Below, piece by piece: positions 51,859 through 60,065 of a DNA stretch of 64,000 bases (the stretch's first letter is position 1; each line of letters opens with the position of its first letter). Below the pieces are notes generated by a model. The model ran no database searches and was not told where the DNA came from. It saw only the letters and a list, made by a program, of their open reading frames with translations. This DNA comes from Dietzia sp032248695. GTDB lineage: Bacteria; Actinomycetota; Actinomycetes; Mycobacteriales; Mycobacteriaceae. The translations under genes were made by a program, and so were the position numbers. The stretch is taken from positions 30,481 through 94,480 of the forward strand of contig NZ_JAVHXC010000010.1 of the NCBI RefSeq assembly GCF_032248695.1, given 5' to 3'.

Positions 51859-52717
51859 GGACGAGCGGCCGGCCGGGGCGCGGGCGGACACCCGCTCGCC
51901 CGGGCCGCGGGTGCCGCGGATCCTCTGCATCGCGGGTACCGACCCCTCCGGCGGTGCGGGCCTGCTCGCGGACGTCAAGGCCGTCGCCGCGATGGGCGGG
52001 TACGGGATGGGCGCCGTCACCGCGGTCACCGTCCAGAACACCGTGGGCGTCACCGGGGTACACGCGCTGCCCGTCGCCGACGTCATCGCCCAGCTCGACG
52101 CGGTCGCCGATGACGTGATGATCGACGCCGTCAAGATCGGCATGCTCGGGGAGGCGGGTCTCGTCGAGGCCGTGGGGGACTGGCTCCGTCGTCGTCGTCC
52201 CCCTCATGTCGTCCTCGACCCGGTCATGGTGGCCACCACCGGTGGGCGGCTCGCCAGTGAGGACGCCGCCCGGATGCTGCGCGATCTCGTCCCCCTCGCG
52301 GACCTGGTCACGCCCAACGTCCCCGAGCTCGCCGTCCTGTGCGGCCTCGAGGGTGCGACGGACATCGAGGGCATCGTCGGGCAGGCCGAACTCGTCCACG
52401 ACCAGACGGGGTGCGCCGTGCTCGCCACCACCGGGGACCTCGAGGACGGTAGCGCCGAGGACGTCCTCGTCGAGACCGAGGGCGACCGCCGGACCACGCT
52501 GCGGCTGCCGTTCGTGCGGGTCGACACGCCACACACCCACGGCACCGGGTGCTCGCTGTCCTCGGCGCTGGCCACCGCGCGCGTCGGCGCGCCGGACTGG
52601 GAGGCGGCGTACCGGCGGGTCCGACCGTGGATGGACGGGGCCCTCCACGGGGGACTGACCCTCGAGGTCGGGCACGGCTCCGGACCTCTCGACCACACCT
52701 GGTTCCTGCATCGCTGA
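51851..52717 (+). CDS. thiD: Hydroxymethylpyrimidine/phosphomethylpyrimidine kinase
   Basis: ThiD (288 residues) phosphorylates HMP and HMP-P for thiamine synthesis. Ribokinase-fold motifs: GTDPSGGAGLLADVKA, VLDPVMVATTGGRL, TPNVPELAVLCG and the catalytic GTGCSLSSALA. About 22 disordered residues precede the core. The GTG start overlaps the pheT end by 8 bases, so it is translated from the pheST mRNA. Thiamine genes are not normally here; the position is unusual. Confidence 0.9.
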   Translation: MAEDERPAGARADTRSPGPRVPRILCIAGTDPSGGAGLLADVKAVAAMGGYGMGAVTAVTVQNTVGVTGVHALPVADVIAQLDAVADDVMIDAVKIGMLGEAGLVEAVGDWLRRRRPPHVVLDPVMVATTGGRLASEDAARMLRDLVPLADLVTPNVPELAVLCGLEGATDIEGIVGQAELVHDQTGCAVLATTGDLEDGSAEDVLVETEGDRRTTLRLPFVRVDTPHTHGTGCSLSSALATARVGAPDWEAAYRRVRPWMDGALHGGLTLEVGHGSGPLDHTWFLHR

Positions 52718-52828
52718 CGGTCCCGCCCGCGGCGTCGACGACACCGGCCGCCGCTCCCGGACCGCTCCTGTCGTACACCTGTGCGAACATCCGTCCCGAC
52801 TGACAGCCGAGACGACCAGGAGCAGATC

Positions 52829-53605
52829 ATGAACGCCTCCCACGCCACCTCTTCCTCTTCCTCCTCCCGCACGACCTCGCCCCACGCCCACGGCGCCCCA
52901 CCGCCGGAGAAGGCGCTGGACAGGGTCCGGAAACTGTTCGCCAAGGCCGAGAGCGTGGCCGGCACGCCCGAGGCGGGGGTGCTCCTCGAGCGCGCCTACG
53001 CGCTGCTGGCCAAGTACGGCGTCGACGAGGCGCTGGCCCGCGGCGGGCCCGACACCACCGCGGCGGAGGTCATGGTCCTCGACCACGTGGTCTCGGGTCG
53101 GTACCAGCCGGATCAGGTGGGGCTCGTCGCCGCGCTCGCCTCGGCGATGCACTGCCGCGCCGTCACCGCCGTGCGGGGCGACGGCACGCGAGTCGTCCAC
53201 GTCGTCGGCGTCCGGCGCCACGTCGAGCGCGTGGGGATGCTCGCCGGGGCCCTGACGGGCGTGATGCTCGCCGCGGCCGCCCGGCAGCGACCGGTCCCCG
53301 GCGTCTCCGCCGTCACGCACCGCAAGTCCTTCATGACCGGGTTCGCCCACGAGGTCGGTCGGCGGCTCGAGGCGGCGGAGCGGGGCGCCGTCGCCGAGAG
53401 CCGGGACGCGGCCGGGGCCGGGCTCGTCCTTCGGTCCGACGCCCAGCGCGCGGACGCGGAGCTGCGTCGCCGGTTCCCGACCGCCGTGCGGGGCACCCGT
53501 CGCCGGGTCGGGATGTCCGGTATCGAGGAGGGGCGCCGCGTGGGTGGCTCGGTGGACCTGGGGCAGCGGCGGTTCTCCGGGGGGCGGCGTCAGCTGGGCG
53601 CCTGA
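52829..53605 (+). CDS. DUF2786 domain protein
   Basis: This 258-residue protein has a Ser/Thr/His-rich N-terminus (about 30 residues with a serine run), then the DUF2786 motif ALDRVRKLFAKAESVAGTPEAGVLLERAYALLAKYGVDE, followed by a helical domain and an Arg/Gly-rich tail. DUF2786 is found in Actinobacteria and phages with no defined role. ATG 52829 has AGGAG 7 bases upstream. The gene lies in an insert between pheT-thiD and the arginine operon. Confidence 0.8.
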   Translation: MNASHATSSSSSSRTTSPHAHGAPPPEKALDRVRKLFAKAESVAGTPEAGVLLERAYALLAKYGVDEALARGGPDTTAAEVMVLDHVVSGRYQPDQVGLVAALASAMHCRAVTAVRGDGTRVVHVVGVRRHVERVGMLAGALTGVMLAAAARQRPVPGVSAVTHRKSFMTGFAHEVGRRLEAAERGAVAESRDAAGAGLVLRSDAQRADAELRRRFPTAVRGTRRRVGMSGIEEGRRVGGSVDLGQRRFSGGRRQLGA

Positions 53606-53647
53606 CCGCCGGGGCGGCGCCCCGCCCGCCGGGACCCGACCCCGCGC

Positions 53648-53692
53648 GTGCAAAAGATTGCAAGGTGATGCATACTCGTGCGTATGGCAATC
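53648..53692 (+). promoter_or_regulatory. argC promoter with overlapping ArgR-like operator
   Basis: GTGCAA (53648-53653), a 17-base spacer and CATACT (53671-53676) form the promoter. ATG 53684 is 7 bases after the -10, so the mRNA is probably leaderless. Overlapping it, TGCATAC (53669) and GTATGGCA form an imperfect palindrome (perfect core CATAC-N6-GTATG), similar to an ArgR box, and TGCA recurs at 53649 and 53661. ArgR (58286) is in the same operon and should repress here with arginine. Confidence 0.6.
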
Positions 53693-54721
53693 AAGGTAGC
53701 GGTCGCAGGTGCTTCGGGATACGCGGGCGGGGAGTTCCTCCGCCTCCTGCTGGGGCACCCGTCCTACGTGGCGGGAGAGCTCGAGCTGGGCACCCTGGCC
53801 GCGGGGTCGAACGCCGGACAGACGCTGGGGGAGCACCACCCTCACCTGCTGCCGCTCGCCGACCGCGTCCTGGCGGAGACCGACGCGCAGACGCTCGCGG
53901 GTCACGACGTGGTGGTCCTCGGCCTGCCCCACGGGCACTCGGCGGCCATCGCCGAGCAGCTGGGACCGGACGTCCTGGTGGTGGACCTCGGCGCGGACTT
54001 CCGGCTCACCAGCGCCGAGGACTGGACGGCCTACTACGGGTCCGAGCACGCGGGGTCGTGGCCGTACGGTCTGCCCGAGCTCCCCGGCGCGCGCGAGGCG
54101 CTGCGGGGCACCCGGCGCGTCGCCGTGCCCGGGTGCTTCCCCACCGGTGCCACGCTGGCCCTGTTCCCCGCGGTCGCGGCGGGCCTGGTGGACGCCTCGG
54201 CCATCACCATCGTCTCGGTGACCGGCGCCTCCGGGGCCGGCAAGGCGGCCAAGGTCCCCATGCTGGCCTCGGAGGTCATGGGTTCGGCCAAGGCGTACGG
54301 CGTCACCACGCACCGTCACACCCCCGAGATCATCCAGAACCTCCGGACGGTCACCGACGCGGAGGTGTCCGTGAGCTTCACCCCTGTCCTCGCACCGATG
54401 GCGCGCGGCATCCTCACCACCGCCGTGGCCCCCACCACCGCGAGCGGGGAGGAGCTGCGTGCGGTGTACGCGAAGGCGTTCGAGGCCGAGCCGTTCGTCC
54501 ACGTCCTGCCCGCCGGCGTGCAGCCCATGACCGCCTCCGTACTCGGCTCCAACGCCGTCCAGCTGGGTGTGGAGGTGGACGAGCGTGCCGGCCGCGCGGT
54601 GATCACCGCCGCGATCGACAACCTCGCCAAGGGCACCGCCGGGGGCGCGATCCAGTCGATGAACCTGGCGCTCGGGCTGCCCGAGACCGCGGGACTCAGC
54701 ACGGTCGGCCTGGCCCCGTGA
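53684..54721 (+). CDS. argC: N-acetyl-gamma-glutamyl-phosphate reductase
   Basis: ArgC (345 residues) reduces the acyl phosphate in ornithine synthesis using NADPH. The N-terminal GASGYAGGEFLRLLLGHP, catalytic Cys in VAVPGCFPTGATL, catalytic His in THRHTPEI and FTPVLAPMARGILTT motifs are present. I chose ATG 53684 over GTG 53678 because it coincides with the predicted transcription start and matches the short family N-terminus. Its stop overlaps the next GTG. Confidence 0.95.
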   Translation: MAIKVAVAGASGYAGGEFLRLLLGHPSYVAGELELGTLAAGSNAGQTLGEHHPHLLPLADRVLAETDAQTLAGHDVVVLGLPHGHSAAIAEQLGPDVLVVDLGADFRLTSAEDWTAYYGSEHAGSWPYGLPELPGAREALRGTRRVAVPGCFPTGATLALFPAVAAGLVDASAITIVSVTGASGAGKAAKVPMLASEVMGSAKAYGVTTHRHTPEIIQNLRTVTDAEVSVSFTPVLAPMARGILTTAVAPTTASGEELRAVYAKAFEAEPFVHVLPAGVQPMTASVLGSNAVQLGVEVDERAGRAVITAAIDNLAKGTAGGAIQSMNLALGLPETAGLSTVGLAP

Positions 54722-55194
54722 GCGACGCGCCCGCTCCGGGTGCGACGCCCGCTGGCCACGCGCACGGCCTCGAGCGGTGGACCGGGGCCTCCGAGACCGA
54801 CGCGGTCATCTGGACGGCGCCCGCCGGGTCGGTCGCGGCGCTGGACGTCTCGGGTGATGGGGCGGACGCGGTCGAACTGCAGTGGAGCGTCCGGAGCGCG
54901 CAGGTGCCCTCGACCCGGGCGGTCGTGCTCCTCGAGGGCCCCGGTGCCGGTGACGCCGGGGCGGACTTCGTCCGGGCCCACACCGCGGCCGAGGACTTCG
55001 CCGGGCTCATGAGCTCTCGAACCGGGGTCGAGGTCGGCCCGATCGAGGTCCTCGTCTTCCGACCCGACTCCGGAGACGGGCCGTGGCCCGAGCCGTCGCC
55101 CACGGCGGACGGCGCGGAATTCCGGTTCCGTCACCGCGGCGGCGCCGACATCCGTCTCACCCTGACCATCCCCCACCAGCCCGGAGAGGCATGA
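54718..55194 (+). CDS. Orphan 158-residue protein in the argJ position
   Basis: This gene sits between argC and argB, where relatives carry argJ. It starts at GTG 54718 overlapping the argC stop and ends 1 base before the argB ATG, so it is co-translated with the arginine genes. The 158-residue product is not ArgJ (about 390-400 residues, with a conserved catalytic Thr motif, absent here). It is acidic, rich in Ala, Gly, Asp and Pro, with short beta-type stretches (VIWTAPAGSVAALDVSG, IEVLVFRPDSGDG, ADIRLTLTIPHQ). I do not recognise a family. Confidence 0.75.
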   Translation: MSDAPAPGATPAGHAHGLERWTGASETDAVIWTAPAGSVAALDVSGDGADAVELQWSVRSAQVPSTRAVVLLEGPGAGDAGADFVRAHTAAEDFAGLMSSRTGVEVGPIEVLVFRPDSGDGPWPEPSPTADGAEFRFRHRGGADIRLTLTIPHQPGEA

Positions 55195-55195
55195 C

Positions 55196-56131
55196 ATGAC
55201 CACAGTGATGAACGACGGGTCCACCGAGCTGACGCCGTTCGTCCGCGCGCACGTCCTCGCCGAGGCACTGCCGTGGCTGCAGAAGTTCCACGACAAGATC
55301 GTGGTGGTGAAGTACGGCGGCAACGCGATGGTGGACGAGGACCTCAAGAAGGCCTTCGCCGCCGACATGGTCTTCCTGCGCACGTGCGGCCTCAAGCCCG
55401 TCGTGGTACACGGCGGCGGCCCGCAGATCACCTCGATGCTGACGCGCCTCGGGTTGGAGGGCGAGTTCCGGGGCGGTTTCCGCGTCACCACTCCCGAGGT
55501 CATGGACGTCGTCCGGATGGTGCTGTTCGGCCAGGTCGGGCGCGAACTGGTCGGACTGATCAACGCCCACGGCCCGTACGCGGTCGGCATCTCCGGCGAG
55601 GACGCCGGGTTGTTCACCGCCGTGCGACGGACCGCGATGGTCGACGGGCGGCCCACCGACATCGGACTCGTCGGCGACGTGGAGTCCGTCGACCCGCGCG
55701 CCGTGCTCGACCTCATCGAGGCCGGCCGGATCCCCGTCGTCTCCACCATCGCCCCCGACGCCGACGGCACCGTCCACAACATCAACGCCGACTCGGCCGC
55801 GGGCGCCCTCGCCTCGGCCCTCGAGGCGGAGAAGCTCGTCGTCCTCACCGACGTCGAGGGGCTGTACACCAACTGGCCCGACCGGTCCTCGCTGGTCACC
55901 CATCTGGGCACAGGCCCCCTCGAACGTCTGCTGCCCTCCCTGGAGAGCGGGATGGTCCCCAAGATGGAGGCCTGCCTGCGTGCGGTCCAGGGCGGGGTGC
56001 GCGCCGCCCACGTCATCGACGGCCGGGTCGAGCACTCCGTCCTGCTGGAGATCCTCACCGAGGGCGGCATCGGGACGATGGTGACCGAGGGCGACCACGA
56101 GACCCGCATACCGGCAGGAGAGCACGCGTGA
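55196..56131 (+). CDS. argB: Acetylglutamate kinase
   Basis: ArgB (311 residues) phosphorylates N-acetylglutamate, usually the arginine-controlled step. KYGGNAM and the VVHGGGPQI phosphate loops, GISGEDAGLFTA and NINADSAAGALASAL are typical. The N-terminal helix (FVRAHVLAEALPWLQKFHDK) is the mark of arginine-inhibited, hexameric NAGK, which normally goes with a cyclic acetyl pathway and ArgJ. GGAGAGG is 6 bases before ATG 55196. Confidence 0.95.
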   Translation: MTTVMNDGSTELTPFVRAHVLAEALPWLQKFHDKIVVVKYGGNAMVDEDLKKAFAADMVFLRTCGLKPVVVHGGGPQITSMLTRLGLEGEFRGGFRVTTPEVMDVVRMVLFGQVGRELVGLINAHGPYAVGISGEDAGLFTAVRRTAMVDGRPTDIGLVGDVESVDPRAVLDLIEAGRIPVVSTIAPDADGTVHNINADSAAGALASALEAEKLVVLTDVEGLYTNWPDRSSLVTHLGTGPLERLLPSLESGMVPKMEACLRAVQGGVRAAHVIDGRVEHSVLLEILTEGGIGTMVTEGDHETRIPAGEHA

Positions 56132-57342
56132 GCGACACGACCACCCACAGCCTCACCTCGCGGTGGGACGCCGCGCTGATGCGCAACTACGGCACCCCGC
56201 CGCTCGAGCTGGTCTCGGGGCGCGGCGTGACCGTCACCGCCGCGGACGGTCGCGAGTACGTCGACCTGCTCGGCGGCATCGCGGTCAATTCGCTCGGCCA
56301 CGCCCACCCGGCGGTCGTGGACGCCGTGAGCAGGCAGGTCGCCGAACTCGGGCACGTGTCGAACCTGTACATCCACCCGACGGTGGTCCGGCTCGCGGAG
56401 CGTCTCGAGTCGCTGCTCGCGGTGGACCAGCCGGTACGGGCGTTCTTCTGCAACTCGGGTGCCGAGGCCAACGAGGCCGCGTTCAAGATCGCCCGCCGGA
56501 CGGGCCGCTCGCGGATCCTCGCCGCGGAGAACGGCTTCCACGGGCGGACCATGGGTGCGCTCGCGATGACCGGGCAACCCGCCAAACGCGAGCCGTTCGA
56601 ACCGATGCCCGCAGGAGTCGAGTTCTATCCGTACGGCGACATCGACGCGCTCACGGAGCTGGTGGAGCGGGCCCCGGGCGACACCGCCGCCGTCATCCTG
56701 GAGCCCCTCCAGGGGGAGGGTGGCGTGGTCGAGCCGCCCGAGGGGTTCCTCGCCGACGTCCGCGCGCTGTGTTCCGCCCACGGGATCCTCATGATCGCCG
56801 ACGAGGTCCAGACCGGGATCGGCCGCACCGGGGCGATGTTCGCCTCCCGCAAGGCGGGCGTCGTGCCCGACGTCATCACCCTCGCCAAGGGCCTCGGTGG
56901 CGGACTGCCCATCGGGGCGTGCCTCGGCATCGGGCCGGCCGGGGAGCTGCTCACCGCGGGGCAGCACGGCACGACGTTCGGGGGGAACCCGGTGGCGTGC
57001 GCCGCCGCTCTCGCCGTGCTCGACACGATCGACTCCGACGACCTCGTCGCGCACGTCGACCGGCTCGGCAAGATCATCGCCGCGGAGATCGAGTGTCTCG
57101 ACCACCCGCTGATCGACCACGTCCGCGGACGGGGACTGCTGCTGGGGATCGTGCTCACCGCCCCGGTCTCGAAGTCTGTGGAGGACGCCGCCCGGGCTTC
57201 CGGTTACCTGGTCGGGGCGACGGCCGCCGACGTGGTCCGGCTCGCCCCGCCCCTCATCCTCACCGAGGCGCAGGCCGCGCGGTTCGTCTCCGCGCTGCCC
57301 GCGATCCTCGACACCGCGTCCCCGAAGGAGACCTCGTCATGA
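56128..57342 (+). CDS. argD: Acetylornithine aminotransferase
   Basis: ArgD (404 residues) is a class III PLP aminotransferase making N-acetylornithine. Motifs: FFCNSGAEANEAAFKIARR, ENGFHGRTMGALAMTG, LMIADEVQTGIGRTG, the PLP lysine in ITLAKGLGGGLPIG, and GTTFGGNPVACAAALAVL. GTG 56128 overlaps the argB stop and has AGGAG before it. Its stop overlaps the argF ATG. Confidence 0.95.
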   Translation: MSDTTTHSLTSRWDAALMRNYGTPPLELVSGRGVTVTAADGREYVDLLGGIAVNSLGHAHPAVVDAVSRQVAELGHVSNLYIHPTVVRLAERLESLLAVDQPVRAFFCNSGAEANEAAFKIARRTGRSRILAAENGFHGRTMGALAMTGQPAKREPFEPMPAGVEFYPYGDIDALTELVERAPGDTAAVILEPLQGEGGVVEPPEGFLADVRALCSAHGILMIADEVQTGIGRTGAMFASRKAGVVPDVITLAKGLGGGLPIGACLGIGPAGELLTAGQHGTTFGGNPVACAAALAVLDTIDSDDLVAHVDRLGKIIAAEIECLDHPLIDHVRGRGLLLGIVLTAPVSKSVEDAARASGYLVGATAADVVRLAPPLILTEAQAARFVSALPAILDTASPKETSS

Positions 57343-58289
57343 CCGGTTCCCCCGACACCACCCGGCCGGTGCGGCACTTCCTCCGCGACGACGACCTCAG
57401 CCCCGCCGAGCAGGCGGACGTCCTGGACCTGGCGCTGGAGCTCAAGGCGGCGCCGTTCTCCGCGCGCCCGCTGGAGGGGCCCCGTTCCGTCGCCGTCATC
57501 TTCGACAAGACCTCCACACGGACCCGATTCTCCTTCGACGCCGGGATCGCCCAGCTGGGGGGCAATGCGATCGTCGTGGAGTCGGGGTCCACGCAGATGG
57601 GCAAGGGGGAGACCCTCTCCGACACCGCGAAGGTGATGTCGCGCTACGTCGAGGCGATCGTGTGGCGGACGTACTCCCAGGCCGGGCTCGTCGAACTCGC
57701 CGCGGACTCCGACGTCCCGGTCGTCAACGCGCTGAGCGACGAGTTCCACCCCTGCCAGATCCTCGCGGACCTGCTCACCATCCGGGAGAACTTCGGCCGC
57801 ACGGCGGGCCTGCGGGCCGTGTACCTCGGCGACGGCGCGAACAACATGGGGCACTCGTACCTGCTCGGCTTCGCCACGGCGGGCATCCACATCACCATCG
57901 CCGCCCCGGACGGGTACCAGCCCTCGGGCCGGGTCGTCGCCGACGCCGAACGGATCGCCCGCGACACGGGCGGGTCGGTCACCCTGACGACCGACGTCGA
58001 CTCGGCGGTCGAGGGGGCGGACGTGCTCATCACCGACACCTGGGTCTCGATGGGCATGGAGGAGTCCGCGCAGGACCGCCTGCGCGATCTCGCCGGCTAC
58101 CAGCTCGGGCAGCAGGCGGTTGACCGGGCCTCGGATGACGTGATCGTCCTGCACTGTCTGCCCGCCTACCGCGGCAACGAGATCTCCGAGGAGGTCATCG
58201 ACGGACCCCGCAGCCGCGTCTTCGACGAGGCGGAGAACCGACTCCACGCGCAGAAGGCCCTGCTCGTCTGGCTGCTGGAGCGGGCGTGA
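57339..58289 (+). CDS. argF: Ornithine carbamoyltransferase
   Basis: ArgF (316 residues) joins ornithine and carbamoyl phosphate to citrulline. STRTR in IFDKTSTRTRFSFDAG binds the phosphate, FHPCQILADLLT and HCLPAYRGNEIS are catalytic and substrate loops, and the ornithine site DTWVSMG is present. GAAGGAG precedes ATG 57339. The stop overlaps the argR GTG by four bases. Confidence 0.95.
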   Translation: MTGSPDTTRPVRHFLRDDDLSPAEQADVLDLALELKAAPFSARPLEGPRSVAVIFDKTSTRTRFSFDAGIAQLGGNAIVVESGSTQMGKGETLSDTAKVMSRYVEAIVWRTYSQAGLVELAADSDVPVVNALSDEFHPCQILADLLTIRENFGRTAGLRAVYLGDGANNMGHSYLLGFATAGIHITIAAPDGYQPSGRVVADAERIARDTGGSVTLTTDVDSAVEGADVLITDTWVSMGMEESAQDRLRDLAGYQLGQQAVDRASDDVIVLHCLPAYRGNEISEEVIDGPRSRVFDEAENRLHAQKALLVWLLERA

Positions 58290-58783
58290 CCGCGGTCGGC
58301 GCCGTGAGTCGGACGGTGCGGCACGCCCGCATCACGGAGATCCTCCGGCGTCGCCCGGTCCGCAGCCAGACCGAGCTCGCCGAGGCGCTGGCGGAGGAGG
58401 GCATCGCGGTCGCGGTGGCCACGCTCAGCCGCGACCTCGATGAGCTCGGCGCGGTCAAACTCCGCGCCGCCGACGGGGGAGCGGGCCGCTACGTCATCCC
58501 GGAGGACGGGAGTCACGTCCCGGGCATCCCCGGGGGCACCGACCGACTGACCAAGCTGCTCTCGGAGCTGCTCGTCTCCGCCGACCACAGCGGCAACATC
58601 GCGGTCCTGCGCACCCCACCGGGGGCGGCCAACTTCCTCGCCAGCGCGCTGGACCGCGCGAACCTCGATGACGTCGTCGGGACGATCGCCGGGGATGACA
58701 CCATATTCGTCATGGCCCGCGAACCGGTCGCCGGCGCGGAGCTCGCCGACCGGCTCTCCGGGCTGGCCCGACGCCAGCTCTGA
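58286..58783 (+). CDS. argR: Arginine repressor ArgR
   Basis: ArgR (165 residues) is the arginine-responsive repressor. The winged-helix N-domain (HARITEILRRRPVRSQTELAEALAEEGIAVAVATLSRDLDELGAVK) binds ARG boxes; the C-terminal domain (FLASALDRANLDDVVGTIAGDDTIFVMA) forms the hexamer and binds arginine. GTG 58286 overlaps the argF stop. Its most likely target here is the palindrome at the argC start. Confidence 0.94.
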   Translation: MTAVGAVSRTVRHARITEILRRRPVRSQTELAEALAEEGIAVAVATLSRDLDELGAVKLRAADGGAGRYVIPEDGSHVPGIPGGTDRLTKLLSELLVSADHSGNIAVLRTPPGAANFLASALDRANLDDVVGTIAGDDTIFVMAREPVAGAELADRLSGLARRQL

Positions 58784-58865
58784 CCGAGCTCTGACCGGCG
58801 GCCGCGCACCTCCGGCCCGCACGCCACAAACCCTCAGACCCACAGCACACACCAAGGAGAACACC

Positions 58866-60065
58866 ATGTCCGATCGCGTCGTCCTCGCCTACTCCGGCGG
58901 ACTCGACACCTCCGTCGCCATCAGCTGGATCGGCAAGGAGACCGGTGCCGAGGTCGTCGCCGTCGCCATCGACCTCGGCCAGGGTGGCGAGGACATGGAC
59001 GTCGTCCGCCAGCGCGCCCTCGACTGCGGCGCCGTCGAGTCGATCGTCGTGGACGCCCGCGACGAGTTCGCCGAGGAGTACTGCGCCCCCACCATCAAGG
59101 CCAACGGCCTGTACATGCGTCAGTACCCGCTCGTGTCGGCGATCTCGCGCCCGCTCATCGTCAAGCACCTGGTGACCGCGGCCAAGATGCACGGCGGCAC
59201 CTCCGTCGCGCACGGATGCACCGGCAAGGGCAACGACCAGGTCCGCTTCGAGGTCGGCTTCGGCGCCCTCGCCCCGGACCTCGACGTGATCGCGCCGGTC
59301 CGCGACTACGCGTGGACCCGCGAGAAGGCCATCGAGTTCGCCGAGAAGAACGAGATCCCGATCAACGTCACCAAGAAGTCTCCGTTCTCGATCGACCAGA
59401 ACGTCTGGGGTCGCGCGGTGGAGACCGGCTTCCTCGAGGACCTGTGGAACGCCCCCACCAAGGACGTCTACGACTACACCGAGGACCCCACGATCAACTT
59501 CGCCGCCCCCGACGAGGTCACCGTGACCTTCTCGCAGGGCGTCCCGGTGGCCATCGACGGCCGGAAGGTCACCGTGCTGGAGGCGATCGAGGAGCTCAAC
59601 CGCCGCGGTGGCGCGCAGGGCGTGGGGCGCCTCGACATGGTCGAGGACCGCCTGGTCGGCATCAAGAGCCGTGAGGTCTACGAGGCGCCGGGTGCGATGA
59701 TCCTCATCACCGCGCACAAGGCCCTCGAGGATGTCACCCTCGAGCGCGAGCTCGCCCGCTACAAGTCCGGTGTCTCCGACACGTGGTCGAACGCGGTGTA
59801 CGACGGCCTGTGGTTCTCCCCGCTGAAGTACGCACTCGACGCGTTCATCGACAACACGCAGGAGCACGTCTCGGGTGACATCCGGATGGTGCTGCACGGC
59901 GGGTCGATCACCGTCAACGGCCGCCGGTCGGACTCGTCGCTGTACGACTTCAACCTGGCCACCTACGACGAGGGCGACTCGTTCGACCAGAGCTACGCCA
60001 AGGGCTTCGTCAACCTCCACGGCCTGAGCTCCAAGATCGCCGCCAAGCGGGACCTCGGCCTGTGA
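58866..60065 (+). CDS. argG: Argininosuccinate synthase
   Basis: ArgG (399 residues) joins citrulline and aspartate with ATP. The ATP loop AYSGGLDTSVA, the HGCTGKGNDQVRFE aspartate/citrulline region and the KKSPFSIDQNVWGRAVE block are complete. AAGGAG is 7 bases before ATG 58866. There is an 82-base gap after argR without an obvious promoter or ARG box. The argH GTG overlaps its stop. Confidence 0.96.
   Translation: MSDRVVLAYSGGLDTSVAISWIGKETGAEVVAVAIDLGQGGEDMDVVRQRALDCGAVESIVVDARDEFAEEYCAPTIKANGLYMRQYPLVSAISRPLIVKHLVTAAKMHGGTSVAHGCTGKGNDQVRFEVGFGALAPDLDVIAPVRDYAWTREKAIEFAEKNEIPINVTKKSPFSIDQNVWGRAVETGFLEDLWNAPTKDVYDYTEDPTINFAAPDEVTVTFSQGVPVAIDGRKVTVLEAIEELNRRGGAQGVGRLDMVEDRLVGIKSREVYEAPGAMILITAHKALEDVTLERELARYKSGVSDTWSNAVYDGLWFSPLKYALDAFIDNTQEHVSGDIRMVLHGGSITVNGRRSDSSLYDFNLATYDEGDSFDQSYAKGFVNLHGLSSKIAAKRDLGL

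Noticed and set aside
51776..54502. Minus-strand ORF of 908 codons opposite thiD, DUF2786 and argC
   Set aside because: Shadow frame in GC-rich coding DNA; low-complexity composition.
54316..57120. Minus-strand ORF of 934 codons opposite argC-argB-argD
   Set aside because: Antisense of conserved arginine genes; no signal peptide, motif or promoter.
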